From: Gammaproteobacteria bacterium | Lineage (GTDB): Bacteria > Pseudomonadota > Gammaproteobacteria > SZUA-229 | Assembly: GCA_030637945.1 (NCBI GenBank) | Contig: DAOWFN010000025.1 | Coordinates: 1-9,184, forward strand | Direction of reading: 5' to 3' | DNA: 9,184 nucleotides | In this document: piece by piece, positions 1 to 6,405 of the stretch | Layout: every line of letters starts with the position of its first letter | Position numbering within the stretch: the stretch's first letter is position 1 | Notes under the pieces: generated by a model | Database searches by the model: none | Told to the model about the DNA's origin: nothing | What the model saw: only the letters and a program-made list of their open reading frames with translations | Position numbers and translations under genes: made by a program

Positions 1-72
1 ACCGGCTGGCTGGGCGGATATAATTTCCAGTGGGCATGGTCATCGGGATGGTGTGCCGGGCAGGTTGTTTAA
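1..72 (+). CDS. C-terminal end of BaiN/HI0933-type FAD-dependent oxidoreductase (partial)
   Basis: Frame 1 is open from the window edge to a TAA at 70-72 and encodes 23 residues containing GGYNFQWAWSSG followed by AGQ. I recognise this as the C-terminal signature of the HI0933/YhiN/BaiN family of FAD-dependent oxidoreductases, where the last strand and helix close the flavin site with a GG(Y/F)N(F/L)QWAW(A/S)SG motif. The rest of the gene lies outside the window. The substrate in this organism is unknown; a BaiN homologue has been linked to bile-acid reduction in gut clostridia, but most family members are uncharacterised. Frame 2 is also open to a stop at 74-76 but shows no family motif. The call rests on one short motif. 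Confidence 0.72.
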   Translation, partial: TGWLGGYNFQWAWSSGWCAGQVV

Positions 73-113
73 TTAATGTATGCAATTTGCATGAGTTTTG
101 GGTGGGGTATATG

Positions 114-193
114 AGATGTTCGTGCAAATGAATTCGCACCTACAGGTGGAATATAATCGCTCTGTTTTTATGTAGGTGCGAATTCATTCGCAC
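114..193. repeat. REPIN, left copy (two inverted REP hairpins)
   Basis: The left REP, 122-144, is in inverted orientation and carries one G-to-A change in its stem. The right REP, 171-193, is GTAG plus the hairpin GTGCGAATTCATTCGCAC, which has a 7-bp stem and a TTCA loop. The spacer 145-170 contains AATATAATCGCTCT. A GTAG tetranucleotide 5' of an imperfect palindrome is the known recognition layout for RAYT proteins. The REPIN lies just 3' of the RAYT gene. Confidence 0.85.
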
Positions 194-225
194 GACGAAC
201 CTTCATAGGGATGCATGCTTAAAAT

Positions 226-675
226 TCACAACCAAACCGCATCCCAATGCGGATAATCGCCTATATCTTCAACCAGCCCTGCTCGTAGTGGATTCGCAAC
301 AATATATCGTGATACTTGTTTTACATCTTCTTCACGTCTCAAACATCTATCGAAATATGCTCGTTGCCAAACAGAGCCTTTTGCATTTAAATGTTGGTTT
401 ATATAGCACGCTGATTCAGCTTTTAATCGTTTAACAACTTCTGCCAATGTGTATTCATCAGACAATTGAAACAGCCAATGCAAATGATCAGGCATTAAAA
501 CCCAGCTTAATGAGTTTACATGTTCGCCTGTATGTAAATGTTTCATCGATTGAATAACAATTCGTGCCGAATTGAAATTATTGAATAAAGGACGTCTGTC
601 ATAGGTGACAGCTGTCACAAAATAGATTCTGTTGTCCTCTGAAAAGCGGCCTTTGCGTAAATCGTTATAGCTCAT
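226..675 (-). CDS. REP-associated tyrosine transposase (RAYT, IS200-like HUH)
   Basis: This is a single-strand DNA nuclease/transposase of the Y1 family that cuts and joins at REP hairpins. The 149-residue product is typical for RAYTs. The metal-binding HUH motif is H64-L-H66 in MPDHLHWL. The family block VWQRAYFDR follows at 103-110, and the helix RYIVANPLRAGLV at 123-135 carries the likely catalytic Tyr124. I chose the ATG at 675 because AGGAGGT sits 5 bases upstream of it (681-687) and the family normally begins close to this point. A longer frame reaches 756, but its extra 27 residues run back into the flanking REPIN and have no ribosome site. The gene is intact, with catalytic residues in place, and lies between two inverted REPINs that fit its expected substrate. 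Activity is not proven by sequence. Confidence 0.93.
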   Translation of the reverse strand: MSYNDLRKGRFSEDNRIYFVTAVTYDRRPLFNNFNSARIVIQSMKHLHTGEHVNSLSWVLMPDHLHWLFQLSDEYTLAEVVKRLKAESACYINQHLNAKGSVWQRAYFDRCLRREEDVKQVSRYIVANPLRAGLVEDIGDYPHWDAVWL

Positions 676-680
676 AATGT

Positions 681-687
681 ACCTCCT
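681..687 (-). promoter_or_regulatory. Strong Shine-Dalgarno of the RAYT gene
   Basis: On the minus strand AGGAGGT precedes the ATG at 675 with 5 bases between them. It is the strongest ribosome site among the minus-strand genes here and fixes the start at 675 rather than 756. Confidence 0.75.
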
Positions 688-738
688 TGTACATATGATA
701 GTTTTACTATTGGTTGGCGGTAATATAATTGCCGCATC

Positions 739-821
739 GTGCGAATGAATTCGCACCTACATTAAAACAATAGTGCGATTACGTAGCACCTGTAGGTGCG
801 AATTCATTCGCACGAACATCT
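739..821. repeat. REPIN, right copy (two inverted REP hairpins)
   Basis: An inverted REP at 739-761 and a direct REP at 791-813 both have perfect 7-bp stems. Read on the minus strand, the spacer carries GGTGCTACGTAATCGCACT, which aligns with the spacer of the left copy (GGTGGAATATAATCGCTCT), so the two copies descend from one sequence. It occupies the region upstream of the RAYT start and may contain or affect that gene's promoter. Confidence 0.85.
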
Positions 822-831
822 AACATATATT

Positions 832-851
832 CACCTAAAGCTAATCAGGTG
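832..851 (-). terminator. Possible weak terminator hairpin after icd
   Basis: CACCT at 832-836 pairs with AGGTG at 847-851 around a 10-base loop, directly downstream of the icd stop. On the minus strand only a mixed AT tract follows, with no T run. The stem is short, so termination may instead be Rho-dependent or occur in the REPIN beyond. Confidence 0.25.
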
Positions 852-859
852 TCCATGCC

Positions 860-3076
860 TTACAAACTATCAATAATCGAGTTCAACGTAGCGCTAGGGC
901 GCATGACTTTTTCTGTAAGTTCTCTATCCGGACGATAATAACCACCCAGGTCTACGGCACTGCCCTGCACGCCATTCAGTTCATCAACAATCGTCTGTTC
1001 ATTGTCGGTTAACTGTTTCACTATAGGTGTAAACAACGCCTGTAGTGCTTCATCATCACCTTGTTCAGCCAATGCCTGCGCCCAATACATGGCCAGATAG
1101 AAATGACTGCCACGTGTATCTAGCTCGCCGGTTTTGCGTGAGGGTGATTTATTGTTGTTTAAAAATGTGCTGTTAGCTTTATCTAACGCCGTTGCAAGAA
1201 CCTGCGCTTTATCGCTCTGTGTTTTTTGTGCGAGGTCTTCGATCGAAACGGCCAGAGCTAAAAACTCACCTAAGGAGTCCCAGCGTAGATGATTGTCGTT
1301 AACGACCTGTTCAACCATCTTAGGTGCAGAACCACCGGCGCCTGTTTCAAATAGACCGCCGCCCGCTAGCAATGGAACGATCGATAACATCTTTGCACTA
1401 GTGCCCAGTTCTAAAATCGGGAACAGGTCAGTTAGATAATCACGTAACACATTACCGGTAACAGAGATCGTATCCTCGCCCGCTTTCACTCGTTCTAAGG
1501 TAAAACGAATAGCTTCAACCGGTGACATGATGCGTATATCCAGGCCATCGGTATCGTGATCTTTTAAATAGGTTTCAACTTTATTGATCAAGTTAGTGTC
1601 ATGCGCACGGTTTTTATCCAACCAGAATATCGCCGGTTGAGCTGTGGCTCTGGCCCGATTAACCGCTAATTTAACCCAGTCTTGAATCGGTAGATCTTTG
1701 GTCTGGCACATGCGCCAGATGTCGCCCTTTTCAACTGTATGTCCCATCAGGGTATTACCCGCAGTATCCGTTACCCGCACTGCCCCGTTTGCTGGAATCT
1801 CAAATGTCTTATCGTGTGAACCATATTCTTCCGCTTTCTGCGCCATTAAACCAACGTTACTGACATTACCCATGGTAGTCACATCAAATGCACCGTGTTG
1901 CTTGCAGAAGGTGAATACTTCATGATAAATCCCTGCGTAACAGCGATCAGGTATCATCGCTTTGGTATCGTGTAACTTGCCATCAGTGCCCCACATCATG
2001 CCGGATGAGCGTAAGGCTGCAGGCATAGAGGCATCAACGATCACATCACTCGGCACATGCAGGTTGGTAATACCCTTGTCAGAGTTCACCATCGCAAGCT
2101 CCGGACGGGTCTGGTAAACCGCCTGGATGTCGGCCTCGATCTCTGTGCGTTTATCATCGGGCAGACTGGCAATTTTTGTGTACACGTCGCCTAATCCATT
2201 TCGTGTGTCGACACCGATTTCATCGAACGTTGCTGCGTGTTTTTCGAAGACATCTTTATAATAAACGCTGACCGCGTGACCGAAGATAATCGGGTCGGAA
2301 ACTTTCATCATCGTCGCTTTCATGTGCAACGACAATAAAACGCCTTCCGCTTTAGCATCCTGCATAGCGCCTTCAAAAAAGCTGCGTAACTTATTGCAAC
2401 TCATCCGTGTTGCATCGATCACTTCACCAGCGAGTACGGGTGTTTTTTCTTTCAGTACAAGTTTTTCGCCATCCTCACCGATCAGTTCGATTTTTACATC
2501 GCCAGCGGTCTCGATTACGACAGACTGTTCACTCGAATAAAAATCACCATCACTCATCGAAGCGACGTGTGATTTAGAATTGGATGACCACTCACCCATC
2601 GAATGTGGGTGTTTCTGCGCATATTCTTTAACCGGGGCAGCGACACGCCGGTCTGAATTACCTTCACGCAATACTGGATTAACCGCACTACCTAATACTT
2701 TGGCATAACGTGCCTTGATGTTTTGCTCTTCGTCGTTAGCCGGTTCTTCCGGGAAATTCGGTACATCGTATCCTAACGATTGCAGCTCTTTAATAGCGCC
2801 ATGCAGTTGAGGAATCGATGCGCTGATGTTGGGCAGTTTTATGATGTTGGCTTCAGGTGTTTTTGCTAATTCGCCAAGCTCAGTCAGGGCATCATCCTGT
2901 TTTTGATCATCCGTCAGATTATCCGGAAAATTCGCAATAATACGGCCTGCTAATGAGATATCACGTGTTTCGACACTAATGCCTGCTGCCTGTGTATATG
3001 CCTGCACAATGGGCAAGAATGAATATGTGGCTAAAGCAGGCGCTTCATCCGTTTGGGTGTAGATAATTTTTGGCAT
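860..3076 (-). CDS. icd: Monomeric isocitrate dehydrogenase (NADP-type)
   Basis: The enzyme catalyses oxidative decarboxylation of isocitrate to 2-oxoglutarate in the cytosolic TCA cycle (EC 1.1.1.42). The 738-residue length and the start MPKIIYTQTDEAPALATYSF match the monomeric class of Azotobacter vinelandii and Corynebacterium. Active-site residues line up two positions below the Azotobacter numbering: S130, N133, R137 and R143 (NPVLREGNSDRR), K253, the metal ligands D348, D546 and D550, and Y418. In the coenzyme 2'-phosphate site R598 (LRWDS) and R647 (SPSRK) are kept, but the position equivalent to His589 is Met587 (codon 1316-1318). That may loosen the NADP preference, which is an inference. 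The ATG at 3076 starts the family consensus exactly; its ribosome site is weak. A -10 box lies 40 bases upstream. Confidence 0.96.
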   Translation of the reverse strand: MPKIIYTQTDEAPALATYSFLPIVQAYTQAAGISVETRDISLAGRIIANFPDNLTDDQKQDDALTELGELAKTPEANIIKLPNISASIPQLHGAIKELQSLGYDVPNFPEEPANDEEQNIKARYAKVLGSAVNPVLREGNSDRRVAAPVKEYAQKHPHSMGEWSSNSKSHVASMSDGDFYSSEQSVVIETAGDVKIELIGEDGEKLVLKEKTPVLAGEVIDATRMSCNKLRSFFEGAMQDAKAEGVLLSLHMKATMMKVSDPIIFGHAVSVYYKDVFEKHAATFDEIGVDTRNGLGDVYTKIASLPDDKRTEIEADIQAVYQTRPELAMVNSDKGITNLHVPSDVIVDASMPAALRSSGMMWGTDGKLHDTKAMIPDRCYAGIYHEVFTFCKQHGAFDVTTMGNVSNVGLMAQKAEEYGSHDKTFEIPANGAVRVTDTAGNTLMGHTVEKGDIWRMCQTKDLPIQDWVKLAVNRARATAQPAIFWLDKNRAHDTNLINKVETYLKDHDTDGLDIRIMSPVEAIRFTLERVKAGEDTISVTGNVLRDYLTDLFPILELGTSAKMLSIVPLLAGGGLFETGAGGSAPKMVEQVVNDNHLRWDSLGEFLALAVSIEDLAQKTQSDKAQVLATALDKANSTFLNNNKSPSRKTGELDTRGSHFYLAMYWAQALAEQGDDEALQALFTPIVKQLTDNEQTIVDELNGVQGSAVDLGGYYRPDRELTEKVMRPSATLNSIIDSL

Positions 3077-3103
3077 GAGTCTATCTCGAGATAATCTTTA
3101 TCA

Positions 3104-3135
3104 TAAAAAGCCGCGCATTATATCAGAATGCGGCT
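3104..3135 (-). terminator. Rho-independent terminator of dsbB
   Basis: On the minus strand AGCCGCATT pairs with AATGC and GGCT (two-base bulge) around the loop CTGATAT, followed by TTTTTA at 3109-3104. It lies 20 bases past the dsbB stop. The same bases contain the proposed icd -10 box, so the element may serve both genes. Confidence 0.6.
3117..3125 (-). promoter_or_regulatory. Extended -10 promoter for icd
   Basis: The minus strand reads TGATATAAT, a perfect TATAAT preceded by the TG of an extended -10 element. No convincing -35 hexamer lies 16-18 bases upstream, which is common for extended -10 promoters. Transcription would start near 3110 and give a leader of about 35 bases before the icd ATG. 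Confidence 0.5.
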
Positions 3136-3155
3136 GAAATCACGCCGCTCTGCAC

Positions 3156-3686
3156 CTATTCTTCTGGTTTTGTGTTGACGAAAATCGCTGCAAACACACT
3201 AAAACTAATCAGAAACAACATAACAGACATCACCATTAGTATTTCCGCCATGGTAATACCGAAGATGATTTCGGGTGTATAACCACAGGAAGTTTCGATA
3301 CGGTATAACCAGGGTAACCATTCTTCGATGGCAAACCACGCCGGCAAACCTAGACTGAAACCACAATCAGAAAATATAAAGCCTTTTTCAGTGCCCAGCA
3401 GCAGGTAACATCGTTCGACAAAGCTGATTGCAATTATCACAACCGACAGGTGTGCAAGCGAGTTCACTACCCTTTTATTGCGGGAAAGCAAGCCGATAAC
3501 AGACACGATTACAAGCAAAGAAATCAGCAGGCGAATTTGAATGCAGACAACACAGGGCAGTTCTTCGAGGACGTGCTGATAGTATAAAGCGGCAGCTAAT
3601 GCAGAAATACCGGCAACGATATACATCAGCCAGTACCAACGACTTTGCGAGATACATTTTAATTGCTCAAAGATTTGAATAAACAT
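3156..3686 (-). CDS. dsbB: Disulfide bond formation protein B (quinone-linked DsbA oxidase)
   Basis: This inner-membrane protein reoxidises periplasmic DsbA and passes the electrons to quinones. The 176-residue product has four hydrophobic segments at about 17-36, 50-68, 74-97 and 141-170. The first periplasmic loop carries C45-V-V-C48 in PCVVCIQIR, with R52 at the position of the quinone-linked Arg48 of E. coli DsbB. The second loop carries C108 and C134. All four cysteines sit exactly four positions after E. coli C41, C44, C104 and C130, so the redox relay is complete. The stretch LPAWFAIEEWLPW in the long loop also matches the family. The ATG at 3686 is preceded by a modest AAAGG. The gene is divergent from the YbaK-type gene and is followed by its own terminator. 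No dsbA is in the window. Confidence 0.92.
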   Translation of the reverse strand: MFIQIFEQLKCISQSRWYWLMYIVAGISALAAALYYQHVLEELPCVVCIQIRLLISLLVIVSVIGLLSRNKRVVNSLAHLSVVIIAISFVERCYLLLGTEKGFIFSDCGFSLGLPAWFAIEEWLPWLYRIETSCGYTPEIIFGITMAEILMVMSVMLFLISFSVFAAIFVNTKPEE

Positions 3687-3721
3687 AACAGAACGCCTTT
3701 CTTTTTATAATATGGTGGGGC

Positions 3722-3727
3722 TATAAT
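3722..3727 (+). promoter_or_regulatory. Possible -10 box of the YbaK-type gene
   Basis: TATAAT lies 38 bases before the ATG at 3766. The -35 region (TTCTTT at 3699-3704, spacer 17) is poor. A second TATAAT is at 3706-3711. The 79-bp gap is AT-rich and must also hold the divergent dsbB promoter. Confidence 0.4.
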
Positions 3728-3765
3728 TTAGGCGTAAACAGTTCACACTCATCTGGAGGTGAATC

Positions 3766-4233
3766 ATGAACATCTCGCCTACATTAACCAAAGAATTGGC
3801 TAAACACGGCATAGCTTATGACATTATCAGTCATGATCATGCTAATTCTAGCCTACATGCTGCAAACTCTGCACACATACCTTCTGCAAAAATGGTCAAG
3901 CCTGTGATTCTGGAAGATGATCTGGGATATGTGATGGCCTTAGTTCCAGCAAATCAGTATGTAAAAATCAATAAACTCAATATGATTCTAAATCGTAACA
4001 TGGGATTAGCGACAGAGGCAGATTTAAATAATGTCTTTCCCGATTGCGAACTAGGAGCTATCCCGCCGGTCGGTGATGCATATGGAATGTTCACTGTCGT
4101 TGATTACGATCTGGATGAATGTGACGATGTCTATATCGAAGCGGGTAATCATACCGATTTATTGCATTTAAGCGGCAGTGGATTCAGGGAGTTAGTGAAA
4201 CACTCTCGCCATGCGAATATTGGGATGCATTAG
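3766..4233 (+). CDS. YbaK/ProX-type aminoacyl-tRNA deacylase
   Basis: This is a stand-alone editing-domain protein of the YbaK/prolyl-tRNA-synthetase-associated superfamily, which hydrolyses wrongly charged aminoacyl-tRNA in the cytosol. The 155 residues cover the single domain. The region AKMVKPVIL at 41-49 supplies the conserved lysines (K42, K45; the superfamily uses one lysine to position the tRNA), followed by ALVPANQYVKINKLN at 58-72 and the GAIPPVGDAYG loop at 97-107. The end (HLSGSGFRELVK) also fits the fold. Which aminoacyl-tRNA it edits (Cys-tRNAPro, Ala-tRNAPro or another) cannot be told from this, so I give no symbol. The ATG has GGAGGT at 3755-3760, five bases upstream. It appears to be a single-gene unit, with no clear terminator before the repeats that follow. 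Confidence 0.87.
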   Translation: MNISPTLTKELAKHGIAYDIISHDHANSSLHAANSAHIPSAKMVKPVILEDDLGYVMALVPANQYVKINKLNMILNRNMGLATEADLNNVFPDCELGAIPPVGDAYGMFTVVDYDLDECDDVYIEAGNHTDLLHLSGSGFRELVKHSRHANIGMH

Positions 4234-4268
4234 TCAGCCGGGCTTGCGTTTAAACTGAAGGCAGAAAC

Positions 4269-4447
4269 GTGCGAATGAATTATTCGGCATGTCCATATGC
4301 CTCGCTCGGCAACTGCTCCTCGATAATTGCTCCTGCATTATCCTACTACCGTCCATCCCTGGACATATGCGTTGCTCTAACATCTACTTCCATGTAGAAG
4401 CCCATCGGGGCTTACGTGGAAAATGATTCCGGATAATTTTTTCGCAC
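4269..4447. repeat. Hairpin-rich repeat with terminal inverted repeats
   Basis: The left end (4269-4290) begins GTGCGAATGAATTATTCGG. The right end (4426-4447), reverse-complemented, begins GTGCGAAAAAATTATCCGG; the two 22-base ends agree at about 18 positions. Between them are the small hairpin GTCCA-TCCC-TGGAC at 4351-4364, two TGCTCCT copies, and a long hairpin at 4388-4421. No reading frame of note is present. The first 34 bases recur at 9151-9184 with three differences, so this is a dispersed repeat and not unique DNA. Its ends resemble the REP stem, suggesting relation to the REP family or assembly next to it. Confidence 0.65.
4388..4421. repeat. Long imperfect hairpin inside the 4269-4447 repeat
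   Basis: TTCCATGT (4388-4395) pairs with ACGTGGAA (4414-4421), with one wobble pair. Above a two-base bulge, AAGCCC pairs with GGGCTT around an ATCG loop at 4398-4413, giving 14 base pairs in all. No T run follows on either strand, so an ordinary terminator role is unlikely. Confidence 0.6.
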
Positions 4448-4489
4448 CTACAGGTGCACGATTCTAAGTAGGTGCGAATTCATTCGCAC
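4431..4489. repeat. Third REPIN copy, left arm degenerate
   Basis: An intact REP (GTAG plus the GTGCGAATTCATTCGCAC hairpin) lies at 4468-4489. Upstream, TTCGCACCTACAGGTGCACG at 4441-4460 is the remains of the inverted partner and spacer; the spacer is shorter than in the copies around the RAYT gene. The degenerate arm overlaps the right end of the 4269-4447 repeat. From 4490 to 4595 I see only a faint further REP-like trace (GTGC at 4500 to TTCGCAC ending 4521) and no gene. Confidence 0.7.
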
Positions 4490-4595
4490 AAGAGTACACG
4501 TGCCTAACAGTTCGTTCGCACATAAGTATTGCATACTAACTAATTCATTCTCTGACCCAAATAGTGCTTCTTTAAGGAAAACCGCACATTTTTCT

Positions 4596-4704
4596 CGTCA
4601 TTCCGGCGTGTTTCTAGCCGGTATCCATCTGGCAGATGGCTCAATACTTTAACTTGGTCGCTTCCTTATACATAGATTCCGGCTAAAAACACGCCGGAAT
4701 GACG
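4596..4704. repeat. 109-bp element with 30-bp terminal inverted repeats
   Basis: The left arm 4596-4625 and the reverse complement of the right arm 4675-4704 are identical at 28 of 30 positions. Both begin CGTCATTCCGGCGTGTTT. Each arm can fold alone: in the right arm ATTCCGGC pairs with GCCGGAAT around a 9-base loop. The centre has another palindrome, CCATCTG-G-CAGATGG, at 4625-4639. No coding capacity. It fits a second family of small non-autonomous palindromic elements (MITE- or REPIN-like), different in sequence from the GTAG-type REPs. I see no obvious target duplication. Confidence 0.75.
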
Positions 4705-4763
4705 GTACTTACTACATACAGTTATTACACACCAGTCAATCCATTTAGACATGGACAGGTATC

Positions 4764-5390
4764 CTACCTCCCATAAATAACATGCTCCCCCCAATTCCAC
4801 GTCTTTTCAATTTCCTTGCCATTCAAGGGAAACATCTCTACCGTCATTTCCGGTAAACGCAAAATCGCACAGCAATTATTAAACACCGAGCTTCCGGGGT
4901 TTACCACCAATGTTCCAGCGATTAACTCGGCAAATACCTGATGCGTATGACCAACGATCAACACATCATAATCAAATGACTGTAAACTCTTCGCCCACAG
5001 CTCTACTCTGTCTGTTTGAATCTTCCCTGTTTTATCTAATAATTTAATGCCGCCATGGCATTCATCCGGTGGTTGTGCGTGTACCATGTACACACTCTTA
5101 CCTTCGATAACAGTTTCGAACGTAGCGGGTAATCGTTTGAGAAAAGTTATCGTGGAGTTGCCTGGTTCGTCTTCATGGTGATCGATATATAACAGGTCAT
5201 GGTTGCCCATGATCGTCTGGCAATCATTCTCGACAAGCAGCTTAATGGTCTCATCTAGCTGGTCCATATAACCCGCAATATCACCCGCGCAAAGCACCTG
5301 ACTTACGCCTGCTTTAGCAAAAATCGCCAGAGCTTCCGCCACCGGTTCAGGCGCTGCATGTACATCACTGATCAAGCCAATCAACGCCAC
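4764..5390 (-). CDS. YfcE/MJ0936-type metallophosphoesterase
   Basis: This is a small calcineurin-like phosphoesterase with a two-metal centre; relatives act on phosphodiesters, but the substrate here is unknown. In the 208-residue form the metal motifs are D9-x-H11 (ISDVHA), G36-D37 (CAGDIAG), G62-N63-H64-D65, H104 (MVHA), and H148-x-H150 (GHTHQVF), followed by VNPGS at 163-167. All ligands are present. The frame is open up to a GTG at 5477, but I prefer the GTG at 5390. AAAGGAA stands 6 bases before it, and family members start one strand before the DxH motif, whereas the 29 extra residues are not conserved-looking. The gene diverges from the amr operon across a short AT-rich gap. A functional link to that operon is only a guess from position. 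Confidence 0.87.
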   Translation of the reverse strand: MALIGLISDVHAAPEPVAEALAIFAKAGVSQVLCAGDIAGYMDQLDETIKLLVENDCQTIMGNHDLLYIDHHEDEPGNSTITFLKRLPATFETVIEGKSVYMVHAQPPDECHGGIKLLDKTGKIQTDRVELWAKSLQSFDYDVLIVGHTHQVFAELIAGTLVVNPGSSVFNNCCAILRLPEMTVEMFPLNGKEIEKTWNWGEHVIYGR

Positions 5391-5512
5391 ATCGTGTTCC
5401 TTTATCGTTATAACGTATTCAGAATAATATGTCCGTGTATAAAACTCAATAAAATTACGGTGGGTGTCTGCCTGCACAAGACTTTCACCCGATCATAAAA
5501 TATGACTTGGTA

Positions 5513-5540
5513 TTTACAAATTTATCCCAATATTTATGAT
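5513..5540 (+). promoter_or_regulatory. Sigma70-type promoter of the amrBAS operon
   Basis: TTTACA (5513-5518, five of six to consensus), a 16-base spacer, then TATGAT (5535-5540, five of six). Transcription would start near 5547, about 28 bases before the amrB GTG. The divergent phosphoesterase gene must use the same intergenic region on the other strand. Confidence 0.6.
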
Positions 5541-5574
5541 TAAGAGATAAACAATTTTTTTAGAGAGATTAAAC

Positions 5575-6405
5575 GTGCAATATATTCGCCAACCCGCCGT
5601 CGCAGGCACCTTCTATCCAGGTCAGAAAGAGACATTGGTAAATGAGGTGAACGCCCTGTTAGAAGTGGCCCGGATGGAAGTTTCCTCGACACAGCAGAGT
5701 GATTTTCAGTCTTCACCGAAAGCGATCATCGTGCCGCATGCAGGTTATATATACTCAGGACCAACAGCAGCGGCAGCTTACGCCAGTCTAGCGAGTGTAA
5801 GCGATAGCATTAAACGTGTCATATTGCTCGGCCCGGTGCATCGTGTGCCGGTACGTGGTCTGGCACTTCCCGGTGCTGATGTGTTTGCAACGCCGTTAGG
5901 TGAGATTCAGATTGATAAAGATGCTGTTGCAGCTATCGAAAACTTACCGCAAGTCGTTGAGAGTGCTGCGGCCCATGAACAGGAACATTCGCTGGAAGTT
6001 CAGCTGCCATTCCTGCAAATGATGCTTACAGATTTCACCCTGCTGCCTTTAGCCGTTGGCGATGCAACGCCGAAAGAAGTCGCTGAAGTACTGGATGTTT
6101 TATGGGGTGGTCCGGAAACATTGATCGTTGTCAGTTCCGATCTGTCACATTTTTTACCTTACCAGACTGCGCAGATCGTGGATGGTGAGACCGTACAAAA
6201 CATCCTGCAACTTCGAAGCACATTAAATCATCAGCAAGCCTGTGGCGGCACACCCGTCAACGGATTAATGCTGGCAGCAACACAACATCATCTGCAGCCG
6301 CATCTGCTTGATCTGCGTAACTCTGGTGATACCGCAGGCGATAAAAGTCAGGTCGTAGGTTATGGTTCGTTTGCTTTTACAGAGGAACAGGTAAATGCCA
6401 GCTAA
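5575..6405 (+). CDS. amrB: AmmeMemoRadiSam system protein B (Memo family)
   Basis: This is a cytosolic homologue of human MEMO1 and first gene of the three-gene AmmeMemoRadiSam operon. Its reaction is not established; the fold is related to extradiol dioxygenase LigB-like enzymes and human MEMO1 has been reported to bind metal. The 276 residues show the full family pattern: RQPAVAGTFYP at 5-15, PHAGYIYSGPTAA at 54-66, LLGPVHRVP at 84-92, EHSLEVQLPFL at 137-147, SSDLSHF at 187-193 and CGGTPVNG at 223-230. H55, H89 and C223 correspond to human H49, H81 and C244, so the proposed metal site is intact. It starts with GTG at 5575, with GAGAGA 6 bases ahead; the family N-terminus begins here. Its last 11 bases overlap amrA, pointing to coupled translation. 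Confidence 0.92.
   Translation: MQYIRQPAVAGTFYPGQKETLVNEVNALLEVARMEVSSTQQSDFQSSPKAIIVPHAGYIYSGPTAAAAYASLASVSDSIKRVILLGPVHRVPVRGLALPGADVFATPLGEIQIDKDAVAAIENLPQVVESAAAHEQEHSLEVQLPFLQMMLTDFTLLPLAVGDATPKEVAEVLDVLWGGPETLIVVSSDLSHFLPYQTAQIVDGETVQNILQLRSTLNHQQACGGTPVNGLMLAATQHHLQPHLLDLRNSGDTAGDKSQVVGYGSFAFTEEQVNAS

Larger units (their letters stand above)
114..821. mobile_element. RAYT transposase unit bounded by inverted REPINs
   Basis: The unit is a RAYT gene with one REPIN on each side. The two REPINs are in opposite orientation and homologous over their whole length, including the spacer between the two REP hairpins. Identity runs a little further outwards: AGATGTTCGTGC at 114-125 is the exact reverse complement of 810-821, so the whole unit is bounded by imperfect inverted repeats of about 80 bp. 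RAYT genes flanked by their cognate REPs are known in Pseudomonas, Stenotrophomonas and enterobacteria; they are normally vertically inherited single copies that act on REPs in trans. I see no clear target duplication outside 114 and 821. Whether the entire unit moves is inference. Confidence 0.8.

Noticed and set aside
80..92. Short palindrome ATGCAATTTGCAT
   Set aside because: A 6-bp stem with a one-base centre and no T run or neighbouring signal; too little to call a terminator or operator.
676..756. N-terminal extension of the RAYT protein
   Set aside because: It runs into the REPIN, has no ribosome site, and AGGAGGT marks the ATG at 675.
1698..2540. Two short plus-strand open frames
   Set aside because: They are antisense to icd, whose own coding is beyond doubt.
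4234..4763. CRISPR array or integron attachment sites in the repeat-rich gap
   Set aside because: Repeats are palindromic, of several families and unevenly spaced; there are no regular spacers, no cas genes and no integrase.
5391..5477. 29-residue N-terminal extension of the metallophosphoesterase from a GTG at 5477
   Set aside because: The GTG at 5390 has a better ribosome site and sits where family proteins begin; the extension has no recognisable feature. It cannot be fully excluded.
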